The position numbers were made by a program, and so were the translations under genes. From Tetrahymena elliotti 4EA (Eukaryota > Ciliophora > Oligohymenophorea > Hymenostomatida > Tetrahymenidae): DNA of 64,000 bases. Position 1 is the stretch's first letter, and each line of letters opens with the position of its first letter. This document shows positions 1 to 13,476 of the stretch, piece after piece. The stretch spans positions 2,698,654 to 2,762,653 of the forward strand of contig JH720294.1 of NCBI GenBank assembly GCA_000231825.2, in the 5' to 3' direction. The notes under the pieces are model-generated. The model had not been told where the DNA came from. It worked only from the letters and a program-made list of their open reading frames with translations, and did no database searches.

Positions 1-2949
1 AATACCATTAGACTCAAAAAACTCAGTATGCATATCTTTAGAGCAATAGATCATTGTCATCAAAGAAATGAGCAACTTATTAATTTAATTTAATTTTTTA
101 TTAAAATTGGAAAATAAATTAAAAAAATAAAACCTGTTTTTTTGTTTCATTTCTTGAGCTGTAAATGTCATCAATAATCCTCTTCATTACTTTTTTGGAA
201 ATAATAATTTTTCTGCACTCAGGAGAGATGCAAAATTTTGAAATAACTTTTGAGATGTAGCCTCTTATGTCATTTTCATAATAAATCTACAAAAATAAAA
301 AATATTTAAATTTAACCAAGCAGAAAATATGTTAAAAGTACTCTATTATTCAAATATAATTTTATGAAAATGTCAAGAAGTTCTTCAGAAATAATAGAAA
401 GTGTTTAGTTGGAAACGACATTAGAAAATATGATAATAATTGATTTTAGAAGTTGTATATCATCTTAGCTTTTAATAAGATTAAGAAGGATACTTTTTTC
501 AGGATCTCTCAAAAAGTGAATCTAGTAAGCATGATCTAAATTTCCAAAATAAAAAAATTAATTCATAAAAAGTAATAGATTAATAACCTAAAGAAATATT
601 AGCTAAAGTATTTGCTGCTGCTCTCATTACTTCAATAGATGTATCAGACTGTTCAAAAATATGAATAAGACTCTTAATGTTTCTATTAAAATAAATAATA
701 AACATTATTCATTTTATGTTAAATATTTCCTTTTTCAAATTTATCAAATCAATATCCAAAATTAAAAAAAATCAATTTGTTTTATCAATACTTTTTTTAA
801 AAGCATAATTAATGTCATAAAAATAGAATATCTAGGTCTTTCTCTAAATTGTTTATGATTAAAGAAATAGACTAGAATAATAATAATAATTTTATTTCTC
901 CTTGATTTTCTCTTGAACATGATAAAAATTGCCTTATTTATGAAGACTTTTTATCATGCATAATTTTATTTGAAGAATTAATCGTTAAGAGAATAGTTTA
1001 TTTTTATAAATATAACTAATGGTATTCATTTAATATTATTCCTTTTGGAATTTAATAGGTTTTTAATTCAAGAAAGCTAACTTTAAATAATATCTCTCGT
1101 ATTTTTTCTTCTAAAGAGGATTATAAAATTTATTTGCATTTCTCTGTAGATATTATTTTAAAATTTTACATGTTTTGCAGTTTTTTGTGGAAATTAGGGG
1201 CTACTGAAAGATTGGATATGGTGATTACACTTTTAATACGAGAATCTCTATCAGAGCTGTTAATTTGTATGATAATCAAATCTATAATTTCTTAGTATAC
1301 CAATAATTATATACAGAAGGGATTAAAAGACAAATTGCTTATAAATTTCAAAGCCTGTCTTCTTAGCTTTATTTCCTTATTTTATCTCAAAATATCGCAC
1401 ATGTTATTTAAAAGTCCTAAATCAATCAACTTGGTTTATGTATCTATTCCTTCGCTTAATTTGGTCAGACATGATAAAGACTAAGTTATTTTTTAGATTT
1501 TTAACAATAGCAATCAAATTTAAATAATTACTCTATATTGTATCTCAAAGTTATCTATGAATTAAGCTTCCTTCACTATTTATATATATATTTCTTCTTA
1601 AAGAATCTTATAATATTCAGGATGCTGCAACATTTACTCCATAAATTCTAAAATAGCCCTGCATTATATTTATTAATAACAAATTTATAAAAATTTCACA
1701 CTAACTTTTTATAAAATTGATTTAATTTGGCCAAAGCCAAACTGCTTGAATCAATTTTTTAATTTAAAATAAAACTATTCGTTATAATTATTATTAATTA
1801 CCTGATAATTTATTAATTGTTTGGTTAGCTTTTAAAGAGCCTGTATGCTTGGAGAATACGAGGTGGTAGATCAAATTTTTAGAGCTTTTTAATATTGCTA
1901 TCATTTTCAATAAATATTCTAGGATTTACAAAAGTATTTAAATAATCTAATTTAAACCAAAAATAGACAATTTTTTCTATAATGTTTATATTGTTTAAGT
2001 TACTTAAATAAAGTTATGCTATGGAGAGAAACTTCTTGATTTGGAGATACAATCGCACGTGCTAGAGGAGCACAGTATTTCTATTTTTTAAGGATGGTTT
2101 TCATGTCTTCACTGTAAAGATTTTCAGGGTCATCTGTGCATAAAGAAATGAGAATTTAAAGAATATATTTTTATGTTTCAAAGTCGAGTTAATCCAAATA
2201 TTAACACACAAGTTATCTTTAAAGCTAATGCGATAGAAACTCATAAAAATTATTTGCATCGCTACACAAATTACTAAAAATTTAAATACAATTCTTTGTA
2301 ATTTTATGGTGCAAATTATCTTTAATAAGCATGGCAATAGTTTTCAATGCCCCAGATTTTAATATCTTTTCATGTGTTTCAGAATTTTGGCTTAATAAGG
2401 CAAGACATTCGCTTGCTCCTTGAATAACTTCAAGTGGATTATCCTTCTGCATGAGAGGAACAATAGTAGTTAAAATGAAAGATCTCTCACATACCCTGAT
2501 TTAAAACTTGCCTAAAAGTATAAAAAATGAGCAAATAAATATTTTTTAGAAGAAAAGCACAAGTGAAATAAAATATTTTGAATGCTTTGAGCTAAAAAGT
2601 ATATCATATTTGGTTAAAATTTGTTATCAAACTAGCTAGTTGTTGATATTAAAGAATATCAAAAAAAACCTTCAAAGATTACAAGAAGAAATATAGATCA
2701 AAAATTAAGTAAAAAAATAAATAATTTTTCATTCAATTTTTTCATTTTTTGCTTGTGTTTTTTCAAAGAACAAAGAATTTTTTGTTTACTATCTCTACAG
2801 TACTGGTTCAAAAGCTGCAAAAATATTGGCTCGCTTTTAAAATACTTATAAGGAACCTCTCTGAGTTACGCCAATTCACTGAAAGAGAGGATTTTTTCAG
2901 CAGGACGTTTCTTAATTTCAATGAAGATATCATTTTAATCTTTAAACAT
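1..2949 (-). CDS. Armadillo-repeat protein, 5' part (continues past window edge)
   Basis: Read on the minus strand with TAA/TAG as Gln, a chain of exons encodes helical ARM repeats. Examples are RAAANTLANIS near 610-660, ISNLSVAP near 1200, and a repeat containing ECLALLSQNSETHEKILKSG near 2345-2480. Exon 1 runs 2949-2790 from ATG and is joined by a 278-nt GTAAAC...TTTTAG intron to the exon starting at 2511, in phase. The reading stays open upstream of the ATG to about 3015, where a TTAATAG acceptor-like site lies, so a further 5' exon is possible. Coding sequence is still running at position 1, so the C-terminus is missing. ARM proteins are protein-binding scaffolds (beta-catenin, importin-alpha and axonemal ARMC families); nothing here decides which. 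The fold call is firm, the function is not. Confidence 0.8.
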
Positions 2950-3015
2950 TTATTAATTAAAAATAAGATTTTGTTCTATATGCAAATGCTCTCCAATTTC
3001 AAATATTTATTCTAT

Positions 3016-4376
3016 TAATTTAATTTATTTTTTTTTAATTATTTTTCTTTCTTTCTACTTATTATAATTCATTACGTTTTCATGCTAATCATTAAGTTAT
3101 TTCTTACATATTCTTTTGCTCTTCATAATTACAAACAAGTTAACACTACTTTACTATTTAAACCCAAAATCCTCTTTATCTAATCATTTTCAACAAAATA
3201 TATTTTTTAAAATAATACACTCTTTTTTAAAGGCCTTAAATTATTTTATAAATTTTTTATTAAAACTCTACAAATTAATATTAAACACAAATAATTCTTT
3301 GTCTCTCCACCAACAAGTATTCTTTAGTATTTTTGGAAAATTAAGTAAATTTTAATTAAAAGAATGTCATAACTTACAAAACACAAATACTTTTAACATA
3401 TCGACATCTTCATAAAATAATGAATCGAAAAAAGAAATAGAAAATGCTAATTTTGTCATTCTTGAAATTATTTCTACAAATAGATTATTTTAATGTTTGA
3501 AAGCAAAGAATTAATATTTAAAATTTATGAACTATTTCCTACATCAATCTAAATATAGATATTTATCAGTTTCATAGATTTAATCTAAGCCTATACTTAA
3601 TTTAATATTTAGATAATATTAATATTTCTTAAGTAACAGCTGGAGGATGAATGTTTATGTAGAAAAATATTTTGAATATAAAATAAAATGTTTGTTTTCT
3701 TTGATATCAATAAATAGCGATTTAAATTTTAAATCAAATTAAAAATTCATTTATTTTAACATTTTTATTTTTCTGAAATAAATTTTAGGTTGAATAACTT
3801 TTTATTTTTTTGCTTTCACAGAAATACAGAAAAATTTGTAACTTATTTTATCAAAGTAATTGTTTATTTAAATACAATAATTTTATCATTCATTTTTAAG
3901 TAATTTTTATACAAAAGCTTTGATGTAGTTCTTGTTATTTTTGTAAAATATCATTTGAGATGAGTTAAATGTTTTTACCTTAATATCCAAAATTTCAGTG
4001 TATAGCCCTGAAAAGGCAGTACCTTAGGGTACTATACATATATATATATATATAAATGTTTTTTTAAATCAGCTTTAAAAATCTGATATTGCAGCATAGA
4101 GAAAAGATTTGGAGCTAGCAAATTATTAATTTTAGATGATAAAAATATGATCAATATTTTAAATTAAAACACCTAATTAATTGTCTTAAACAAATAGTGA
4201 GTTTTAAAAACACTGTAATTGAAAAAAAATTAGAGAATGATAAAAAATAATTAATTTGAGTGAAATCTAAGATTTAAGCGAATGAGTGAGATAGATATAT
4301 ACTTTACATAAGAAAATATTAATTGAATTGAACGTTATAAAAATGTTAATATATGACTATAAATTCAATAATTTTA
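3016..4376. other. Intergenic, AT-rich; no gene seen
   Basis: This stretch separates the 5' end of the armadillo gene from the 3' end of RPN6. The 79-codon plus-strand reading at 3116-3355 is low-complexity and looks like chance. The only structure seen is the hairpin and AT run listed separately. Confidence 0.6.
4018..4055. repeat. Short perfect hairpin followed by an (AT)n run
   Basis: AGTACC and GGTACT form a perfect inverted repeat around a TTAG loop at 4018-4033, followed directly by about ten AT dinucleotides. It lies about 340 bp beyond the RPN6 stop codon. No function can be assigned. Confidence 0.6.
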
Positions 4377-6928
4377 TCAATTTTTTAAAAGTTTAGCCTT
4401 TTCGAATAACTTTTCAACAACTTTTTCCATTTGTTGATTGTGTTCAATAGCATTCTTGTATAAATCCTATTTGATTAAAATTTAGTTTAAATTTTATTTA
4501 TCTAAAAAACTGAATAATTACATCGCATTTAACATCATCAAAGAGAATTAAACATCCAGTACCTTAATCCAAAGTACCATCTATTTTCTTATCAAGAATC
4601 AACTCAGACAATCTATTAGTTAACAATAAATTAATTCAAATTCAATAAATTTTAATTTAAATACTTTTTTTAAATCAAATTTTCATCAAGACCAATTCTC
4701 TAGGCTAAGTGAGAAATTTAAACTCTGGTGTAGGGTTCGATAAGTCTGAATAAGTTTTATTCAAGTAATTGATCATAAAGTTAATTTAATTGGTTTTTGA
4801 TAATTTAGTCACCAGTGATTTCTATTCATTTTACAAAACAATTTAATATATTTAAATTATTTTCATTGTTTAATTAATTACATTGAGCATATGTTATAAG
4901 GAGGGCTTGGAATTAGGATAAAGATTTTTCTCTGTAAGCTTTAGCAACTAACTTCATAGCATCTAAGTCTAAACCGGCATACTTCAAACCATATTTACCA
5001 TTTAAAATCTAAGCAATATCATCATAGTTAGCAGTCATAATTTTACAAAGAAGCATATATTTCAATGCCTTAATTGATTTAGGATCATCCAAAGAATTTA
5101 AAGCTTCAAATCCTTCATAGAAGTAAGAATATCTATTTTAAAAATTAATCAATCAATTATTTTTAATATTTAATATATTAATTTCATACGCTGTCTTATA
5201 ATCTTTATCTTCACATTATAAGATACCAGTCATCATATCTATATCAGCTTGTAAGGCAGGAGCACAATAAATTGAATTAGAACAAGCTCTAGAAGCAGTC
5301 AATGAAGCCTATAATATAAAAAATTTATTAAGCACAAAACACTTACTTATAAAATGAAGATAAAATCTCAAATTGTTCAAAAATTGTAATTGTTTTTATT
5401 TTTAATTGATTTTCAATCTAAATATTTTAAGTTCTGTTAATCTTATCCAAGTATCTATTATTTATTTTTATTTAGTTTCTTTATCTTATTTGAATAATAT
5501 CATGCATTGCAAAGAATTTATCTAACTTTATATTATTTTTTCTCTTCTAGAATATCTGCTAATCAAAAATATTAATCAAGACTAAAATATTTAAAAGCTT
5601 GTTGCTAAGTTCAGATTCTTGCTTAGTTCAATCAATTATGGTAGATGAATTAAGAATAATGAATGCTTAGTTCTAAAGAAACTTTGCTAAAGTGAAGAAC
5701 TTCTTTTATTATTTTTAAGTTGTGTTTCATAGGAAATAAACTCTAATTTAGTTTTTAAATATTTTGTCTTTAAAAAGTATGTTTGTCTATTAATGCTATT
5801 AAGTGCTTTAATTTTTTTATATCTCTCTCATGTTTTAAATTTAAAATAATTAAATTATTATTGCTTTTCTCAGAAACACTAAGTTAGTTTCTTAGTTTGT
5901 ATTAACCCTAGCTTTTAACATTTCTTAGTTAGTTTATTTTTGATTTGAGATTTTGCTAATCAATTTTATAGATTTAAATTATTCAGATTCTTTACCTTGG
6001 CCTTGGCAAAGTTTTCAAGGGCATAATGAATCTTTGATTCAATTAATTGGCCTTCAACAAGCATGTGCTTGTCATCAGCTTTACGGGTTTCCTTTAAGAT
6101 AGCTTCAATAATAGTTAATGCTTTGTTGAATTCACCTCTTTGGAGATATAAGACTGATAACTTAATTTCGATTCTGTGACGTAAGTAAGTGATTCCTTGC
6201 TTTTGGCACCAATCAACCAAGAAATTGCATAATTCAATTTATATATCTTCAGTATTTTCAATAGTGGCAACAACTTCAATAATACTTCTAATAACTTTTG
6301 CAGCTTTTGCCTTAGGGAATGCATTAATATCATTGATTCTGTTGTAAATTAAATCTCTAATCTTGGAAGGTTGGCTAGATTTATTTTTAAAAATGTATGA
6401 GATATTATTGCTTATAAACAAGCTTCATTTATTTTTCTGCTCAAAAGACAGCTAAATTATCAATGAGTATTTGTGCTTTCCCATATCAAATGTTTTATTT
6501 TAACAATTTGACAATCAATAGCATAAAATATGCTTGTTTGGTCTGGAAAAGTTGATAACAAAATATTGATTAATTAATTAAATGAAATGTATACTTTAAG
6601 GACTTGAAATGTTCTACTAAGCTATAAAAGGCATTTTCCTTAATTCTAAAGTTATCGTCTGTTTCCTTAACATCTAATTATAAAATAGGCAATTAGAAAA
6701 ACATTTTAAACTAGCTTTGATGGGTTAATGAGAAAGAATTTATTTTGAAAATGGGTAAATCATGGATTGTGTTAAGTATGATGATAACCCAAATTGAAAA
6801 TAAATAAAGAGCGAAAGAAAAATACCTTCTTCAATAATTTTGTAAAGAGCATTTTCATAAACTAAAGGAGCTTGAGAAGTCTTCAAAGCGCTTGCTTCCT
6901 ATTCTAATCTGTCTAAAATACTAGTCAT
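4377..6928 (-). CDS. RPN6: 26S proteasome regulatory lid subunit RPN6 (PSMD11 family)
   Basis: Non-ATPase lid subunit of the 19S regulator; in other eukaryotes it clamps the lid to the 20S core. The start is the ATG at 6928 ([13 protein letters not shown]) and the stop TGA ends at 4377. Helical-repeat exons match PSMD11 closely: [10 protein letters not shown] near 6300, a block with [22 protein letters not shown] at 6110-6190, [15 protein letters not shown] near 6060, then [16 protein letters not shown] near 5270. The PCI/winged-helix part contains [20 protein letters not shown] near 4700-4760 and [12 protein letters not shown] near 4575. The last exon (4377-4466) gives the C-terminal helix ending [12 protein letters not shown]. 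Introns are small except one of 687 nt (5309-5995). Expected length is about 420 residues, as in the family. The assignment is secure; the smaller exon borders were not all traced. Confidence 0.95.
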
Positions 6929-8218
6929 CTTATTTGTTAAATTTAGTTTATATCTATTTTTATATTAATCTCTATTTTATTTCTTCTTGCTACTTTTATT
7001 GATTTTTTATTACTTGATCGGTTTTTAAAATTAATATAAATTTTCATTTATTCATGATAACTTTTTCCTAATTTTTATTTAAAGATATTCATTCAATCCT
7101 AGCTAGCTATTATTTGTTTGTTAATAATTATCATTCATATACACTTTCATTCATTCTATCTATCACTCATGCACTCTCTGTATCATCAAATCTTTGCTGT
7201 TCATATAATATATCATTCCAAAGTGAATCTTTCAATTTCAAAAGATCAGAGAGATATATGTATATATTAATGTTAATAGAGCCCGATTCTTTTTATTTTA
7301 ACTGTAGATCTTATCTTAATTAAATTTGAAGATATTTAAAAAATATTTCTTTTTTACAAATATCTATCTCAACTTTTTTTTTAAAAAAAACAAAATTTAT
7401 TTAAACTATTTTATCATTTTTAAGTAAACATCTTTTAAAATCAAAATTATAAATAAATATTTTTTTAAATACCTGATTCGAATATCAAACATAATTAATA
7501 AATTTCTTTCTTACAATTTTTCAAAACTTATTAATTAATATCCATCACATAAATTTATTAATCTGGTTGATAAACTTCATGTTTTATTTTGCTAAGTATT
7601 CTTTTTATTTCTAAAAAACTGATTAAAATAAACTTAAATCTTTAAAAAATTAAAAAAATCATTTTTTAGAAAAATATTAAAAAGATAAAGTTGTCAGTCT
7701 TCATATTTAACCCAATAAAGGTCAGGCTTTAAAGACTTTAATAATCAACTATAAAAAAATTTTAATTAAAATTGAAACTAAACAATAATAAATAGAGTTC
7801 ATATATTTTCTACAATTACTAAATTAAATCTGAGTTGCTTGCTGCTGTTTTATTAGAAAATTAAAAATCTTTGATCAAATTTAGAAAGTTATCATTAAGG
7901 ATTTAACTAAGAAAGTAGAATTTAATTTAAGTTAAAACGAATCGAAAAGAGATTCCAAAATGTAAAATATTTTTAACGATATCTTAACGATAAATGAAAA
8001 TAAAAATGATTGATAAAATAATTATACAATTTCTTGAATTTGTTTAAAATATTAATCATTTTATATTTCTTTGATTTTACTATTAAATTATTTAACTGGT
8101 TATTTAGTTTGAAATATTTGTATTTTAACTTGCAAAGAAGAGATTGAATTAATCAGTTTCAAATAAAATAAAAAAATATAAAAAGAATCTTTGAAATTAT
8201 TTAATTAAATATAAAGCA
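6929..8218. other. Intergenic between divergent RPN6 and POT-like gene A
   Basis: These two genes are transcribed away from each other, so the 1.3 kb should hold both promoters. The sequence is AT-rich. The 69-codon plus reading at 7114-7323 lacks protein-like composition and is treated as noise. No defined promoter motif could be recognised. Confidence 0.55.
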
Positions 8219-10033
8219 ATGAAATCAGACAATTAAGTAACATTCTTTAATCTTATTAAATATGTTATTTATGAAATATCTAGTTTAAAACCTTATCAGA
8301 AGTTATCAAGGCAAAGAACTTCAAGTAAAGTGTTATCATAGCATTGGTTTTAGATTTTACCAACAATTACTTGACTAGCCAAGGAAAGCTTATTAGATTA
8401 AAAATAATTGATGATAGTTTTCTGTTTGATAAGAAACAAAGCTCTATAGTTTATTTTTAAGTGCTTAATATAACAGGCAAAAAAAATATTATGAAAATAG
8501 GTGATATTGCTTACATAAAAGAATTCTCAAAACTAAAAATGGATAAGGTATTATTTAGTATTTAAAATATTTCATAAAAAATTAAAATAGTTTTAGGGAA
8601 AGAAGGAAGAAGTATATGAAATAGAAACTAAAGCACATATTCATGTATTTGAATAAAGTAAAACTAATAACTATTGGTGTGGAAGTTGCTAAAAAAAAAT
8701 ATTGCTATGTGATTAGTCATAAAAAAGAATAGAAGATCTAAGAGACTACAGTTTTAAATTATTCTCTCAAACTCAATGTATTTTATTTCTTTAAGTATTT
8801 GTATAAAAATATTGATTTATTTGAACATCATAATGATGCTATTGACTATATTTGATTTATATTTACTTTTTTATTATGAAGTAAAAGATTTGTATTGGAA
8901 AGGGTTTACTAACTCTGATTAAATAGTTAAAATGAATTTTGATTTATTGCTCAAAATAGATTAAATAGAATTAATTAATTAATAGCAATTGCCAAAATAT
9001 TACAAGTTTCATTTCTCTGATTCGGATCTGAATATATACTATTTAAAAGAATAGACTAACGATTTTGAGATTGGAGAGATAGTCAAAATCAGGTCTGTCC
9101 ATTACATGTGAATTTATTTAGCATTTAAAATATTTTAGTAAAGTTTTTTTTAATCAGAGATAAGGAAAATTAAATTGTCTAAAGTTGCTATTCAACTGTG
9201 CAAAGACTATAAAAATTCTTTTTCGATGTAGTTAACTTTGACAAGTTTAAATATGAGATAGTAAGATATGCAAAAGATAATTATGAGTTTGAAGACTACA
9301 ATCATGATTTGCAAGATGAAAACAGAAAATGTATTTTTTATTAAATTTTATTAAATTTTTATTTATTTTTTTGATTAAAAAGTTTCTTTTATAAAAAAAA
9401 TCCACTAAAATAATTACAATATTACCTCTTTGGAATTTTTGTTGAATAAGCAAAGATGCAATGACTACTATTCAATTAAACATATGAAATACAGAATCCA
9501 GTGCTATGTGATAGATATAAAACCATATAATTTGTAAGATGTGATCAGAAGGATATCTTATTTTGATAAAAATTTAAAGTAAAAAAACAATAATGATGAG
9601 AATGTATTAATGTAATAATTATATTTTTCTATATAGCTATCCTTTGAAAGATGATAATTTTAGTATAATGGATTAGCTCAATAGAATATTAGAGGTTTAA
9701 GTGCTAGTAAAAGATACTTCCATTGATTTAAATAAAGATGTAGTCAATTTATCACTAATTTAGGAGGAAGTATAAAATGATCATGTAAAAGCTCATATTT
9801 ACTCTTTATTTATTTATTTATTTTTTTTTTTTATGAAGGATTTTTTCAAAGGAGTTGAGTTACTTAAAATAAATTAATAAAATCTAAAAGAATACTAAAG
9901 AGTATTTGATCATATTGTAAATAGACTATTTAAAGAAACTAACTCTATGAAATAAGTTGACATTATAGTTTAGCCAATCTTATTCTAATCAAAAATTTTA
10001 TTCAAAATTATTGACACCCAATTTCTTCCTTGA
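8219..10033 (+). CDS. POT1/TEBP-alpha family telomere end-binding protein, copy A
   Basis: The first exon is tiny (MKSDNQ, ATG at 8219) and is joined in phase through a 47-nt GTAACA...TCTAG intron to the first OB fold. That fold opens with SVIIALVLDFTNNYLT and continues LIRLKIIDDSF and MKIGDIAYIKEFSK, the strand pattern of the first OB fold of TEBP-alpha and POT1. A second OB fold ends IGEIVKIRSVHYM near 9080-9110. A C-terminal third fold includes YRIQCYVIDIKPYNLQDVIRR near 9490-9550, and the protein ends DTQFLP followed by TGA at 10031-10033. Proteins of this family bind the single-stranded G-overhang and protect chromosome ends. Copy B starts about 1.35 kb downstream with the same domain order. 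At least five introns are present. Tetrahymena is known to have POT1 and a development-specific paralogue POT2; I cannot say which this is. Confidence 0.85.
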
Positions 10034-11381
10034 TACTCTTTTTTTTATTACAAAAATTGCTCTTGCGTTCTTCGTGTTGGATTCATTTTTATTTAAGTCA
10101 AAAATTTATTTAATTCAATCAAAATCATTTCTAATTTTTTTACAATTTATCTTTAATTTTAATTAATAAAAAGATTTTATTTAGTAATCAAATTTGTTTG
10201 ATTTTATTTAGTAATCAAATTTGTTTGATTTTATGTATATGATAAATACAGATCGAATGCTGTGTTAATTAATTAAATCCAATCATGAAATCTTAGTCTT
10301 GTTTAAAATAAAAGTATTTTATTTGAATATTTTCCTTTTAATTAAAAGAAAAAATGCATGGAGTGACTAAAAAAATCAATATTTTTCTAAAAAAAAAATA
10401 TTAAAAAAAAAGATTTGTTTCTCATTCCCACTCTTAAATTGAATTTTTTAGATATCTCATAAGCATAATAACAAAGAAAAAAACTTTTTTTGCTTCTTAA
10501 TTGAATCATCAGCATTCTTTCTAAACATCTTAAACATCTGGAAATCTAAAAATTATGTAAATTTGTTGAAAACTTCAAAAATATGATTTGTTAATTAAAA
10601 TATTTCCTTCTAAACCAAAAAAAAAATACAAAAAATAAACAAAGAAAAATAATGATCAATCAAATTATGTTGTTTGCTTGTATGAGCTTAATCATCAATT
10701 AAAATAAAAAGACTTTTTTATAATGAAAATATTTTTTTGTCTGAAAAAAATAATAAATTTATTTTAATTTTCTTGGTAGATTAAAAATATATCTTTAATT
10801 AACAATTAATTCAGTGATAAAATAAAATGACTCTCATAATTAGATTTTAAGATAAATATCTAATTTAATTCAATCCGAAATATCTTTTTTTGTTAGCCAA
10901 AATAGCAAATTATTATAACTTTTAACTTTTTTTAATTAAAATTTAAAATTCTTCACATAAATACTTTAATTATTTATTCTACTTTCAATTATTTAGTATG
11001 CCCTAAGCAAATATTTGTTATTTATTTATTTACTTGCCTTGACTTGCCTTGCCTTCTAATGTGATTGAACGAATGAATGATTAAGAATATTTATTGCGCC
11101 AAATAAATATATTTAGAAAAAAATATTAAGAGTATTTATTCATAAATAGCCACACAGAGCAAAATTATTTAATATTTTAAAGAAGGAAGATCTCTCAAGA
11201 TAATAATTTTAATAAATAAAGATAAATTGATAGGCAGATAGGCATAGATAATTAATCAAATAAAATAAATTTAGAATAGTATTTATTATTAATATATATA
11301 GAGATGAATTAGAATAATGATGAGGTAGATCTTTGATTGAAATAATAATTTGAGAAATATTGAAATGAATTAGATTATTTT
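10034..11381. other. Intergenic between the two POT-like genes
   Basis: AT-rich spacer holding a perfect 27-bp tandem duplication (listed separately) and a short run of TGCCTTGACTTGCCT-type repeats near 11035-11057. A short reading that starts MNQNNDE at about 11305 may be an upstream first exon of copy B, but its splice phase does not fit the next exon. Confidence 0.5.
10173..10226. repeat. Perfect 27-bp tandem duplication
   Basis: The 27-bp unit beginning GATTTTATTTAGTAATCAAA occurs at 10173-10199 and again, identical, at 10200-10226. It lies about 140 bp past the stop of POT-like gene A. Confidence 0.9.
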
Positions 11382-13476
11382 ATGATTTTAAAATTAAGTT
11401 TAAACGATTTTTAAAATAAAAAGTTCTTCACTCTTAATGAGCTTTATTTGAAGTAGAAAAGAAGCGTTCATATTGTTGCAATTATTTTAGATTGTACTGC
11501 GTAATATAAAACTGCAAATGACTATTTGACAAGAATAAAAATTATTGATGATACATTTATCAAAGTAGACAATAATGACACTAAGAAAGGCTATTTTGAA
11601 GTTTGCCAATTTAGCTAGCTAAGATGCAAAACCCCCAAAGTTTAGAAAATTGGAGACATAATTTATTTGAGAAGATATAACGTTTCAGCTGTAAATTTTT
11701 AGATTTTTAGATAGTATTAATTTGCTAGTAAAAAAAAGATACAATTTTTATGTTTATTTATTTACTTTATTTAGTAACTTAGTCTATGCAATTTAGCAAG
11801 CTTTGAGCTATTTTTTAAATTATTAAAATATTTTCAAAAGAACGATGATGATAGATTGCAGATTTAGACAAATCACTAAGCCAAATGCAGTTTTCACATA
11901 TTTGATTCAGAATAATAGCATTACAATGTCATCGACTCAGATTATGATGGCTAACTCTAAATTTAAGAAATATTATAAGAAAGAATCAAGTAATTAAGAA
12001 GCTATTGCTTTTAAATATTTTCTACTAAGAGCTGTAAATAAATAAATAAATAAATACAATTTGTTGATTTAAAATATAATTTAAATAATTTATAAATTAG
12101 TATTATAAATGATCTGGTATGGACTTGAGCCACTAAAAGAAAATCAGATCAATAAGAAGGACTTTGATATGCTTTTAAGAATTTAGGACATAGAATAAAT
12201 TGAAAATTTTGATGAAAGCCTTGAACCTATTCCTATGGTCAAGCTTACATTGATTGATTCTGACAACAACAATTACTATCTAACATTCTAAGATAGAAAT
12301 TACACAAAAGGCTAGGTAGTCAAGATAAGATCAGTTCGTCACATGTAAAAAATAAATACGAAACATTAGTTATTAATCATTTAAATAAAATAGAGAAAAC
12401 GAAGGTGTAATAGTCAAGAATGATTATTCGAATGTCTTGAAGCTCTCAAATTTCTTTTATGACTTCAAAAATTTCTAGTAAATTAAATACGACATGATTG
12501 AATACATGAAAAATAATTTTGATTTTGATGATTACATAGAAGACCCAAGTGATTAATATAGAAGATGTAATTATTCATTCTTTCTTTCCTTTATTAATTC
12601 ATTCATTCGCTCATTTATTAATTTAAAATTTATTTGATCTTAATTGGTTCGTTCACACATTTAAATTTTGACTTTATTATGCCATCTAAAAATTATTAAT
12701 TCATTTTTAAAAAATAATTTATATCTTTAATTTGATCTTATTATCATATTTGAATCAAGATTTTCTTTGATTTCGACATTTTTATTGTAATGAGCATATA
12801 TTTTTTTTGTATAAAAGTCTCTGTTTTAAAGAAGATACATTCAACTAACAACACAATAACATCTATTCAAGACTTATTAAAGATACAAGCTAACCCTTCT
12901 TAATATAGTATAATTAAGACATAGAAATTTAAAACTTAATGTTATGTGGTTGATATATAGCCATAGGGATTGGAAGATGCTGTAAAGAAAGTTTCTTATA
13001 TGAATCATAACACTAGGTAAGAAATAAAGCTAATATTATAAATAATTTGTATTTTTATTTAACAGTGTTACTTTAAAAGATGCTGAAAATTTCAATTAGC
13101 GTGCTGAGCTACATAGAATATTAGAAACTTAAGTAATAGTAAAAGATTAATCTACAGACACTTCATTGAATGTCCTTTAATTGGTTTTAATTTAAGAAGA
13201 GAGAGAAAAATAGCATGTAAATTATTTGAACTTTTTTGTTTTAAAAAAGGATTTTCCCCAAAAAATAAAATGAATAAATAGGATTTCTTCAAAGGAGTTG
13301 AGCTATCAAAAATAACACCAGAAAATTATTAACAATTTGATGAAATATATTCAAAGATCTGCCAAAGACTATACACTCATTCAAATAGTTAGAGAACAGT
13401 AGATATTGTTGTTTAGCCCATCCTATTTAATGAAAGAATTCTTTTTAGAATAGTTGATACCTAATTTCTTCCTTGA
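11382..13476 (+). CDS. POT1/TEBP-alpha family telomere end-binding protein, copy B
   Basis: Tandem paralogue of copy A with matching domains in the same order. The first OB fold contains RSVHIVAIILDCTAQYKTAN, DYLTRIKIIDDTF and QKIGDIIYLRRYNVS. The second, near 12115-12340, contains PMVKLTLIDSDNNNYYLTFQ and VVKIRSVRHM. The C-terminal fold contains TQCYVVDIQPQGLEDAVKK near 12930-12990 and RILETQVIVKDQS. The end, VDIVVQPILF then IVDTQFLP and TGA at 13474-13476, is nearly the same as copy A. The start is taken as the ATG at 11382, in frame with the first OB fold; an earlier ATG exon near 11304 is possible. At least five introns. It probably binds single-stranded telomeric or chromosome-break DNA. 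Divergence between copies is large enough that they are old duplicates with possibly different roles. Confidence 0.85.

Noticed and set aside
3116..3355. 79-codon plus-strand frame
   Set aside because: Low-complexity Leu/Asn/Phe sequence with no domain, in an intergenic AT-rich region.
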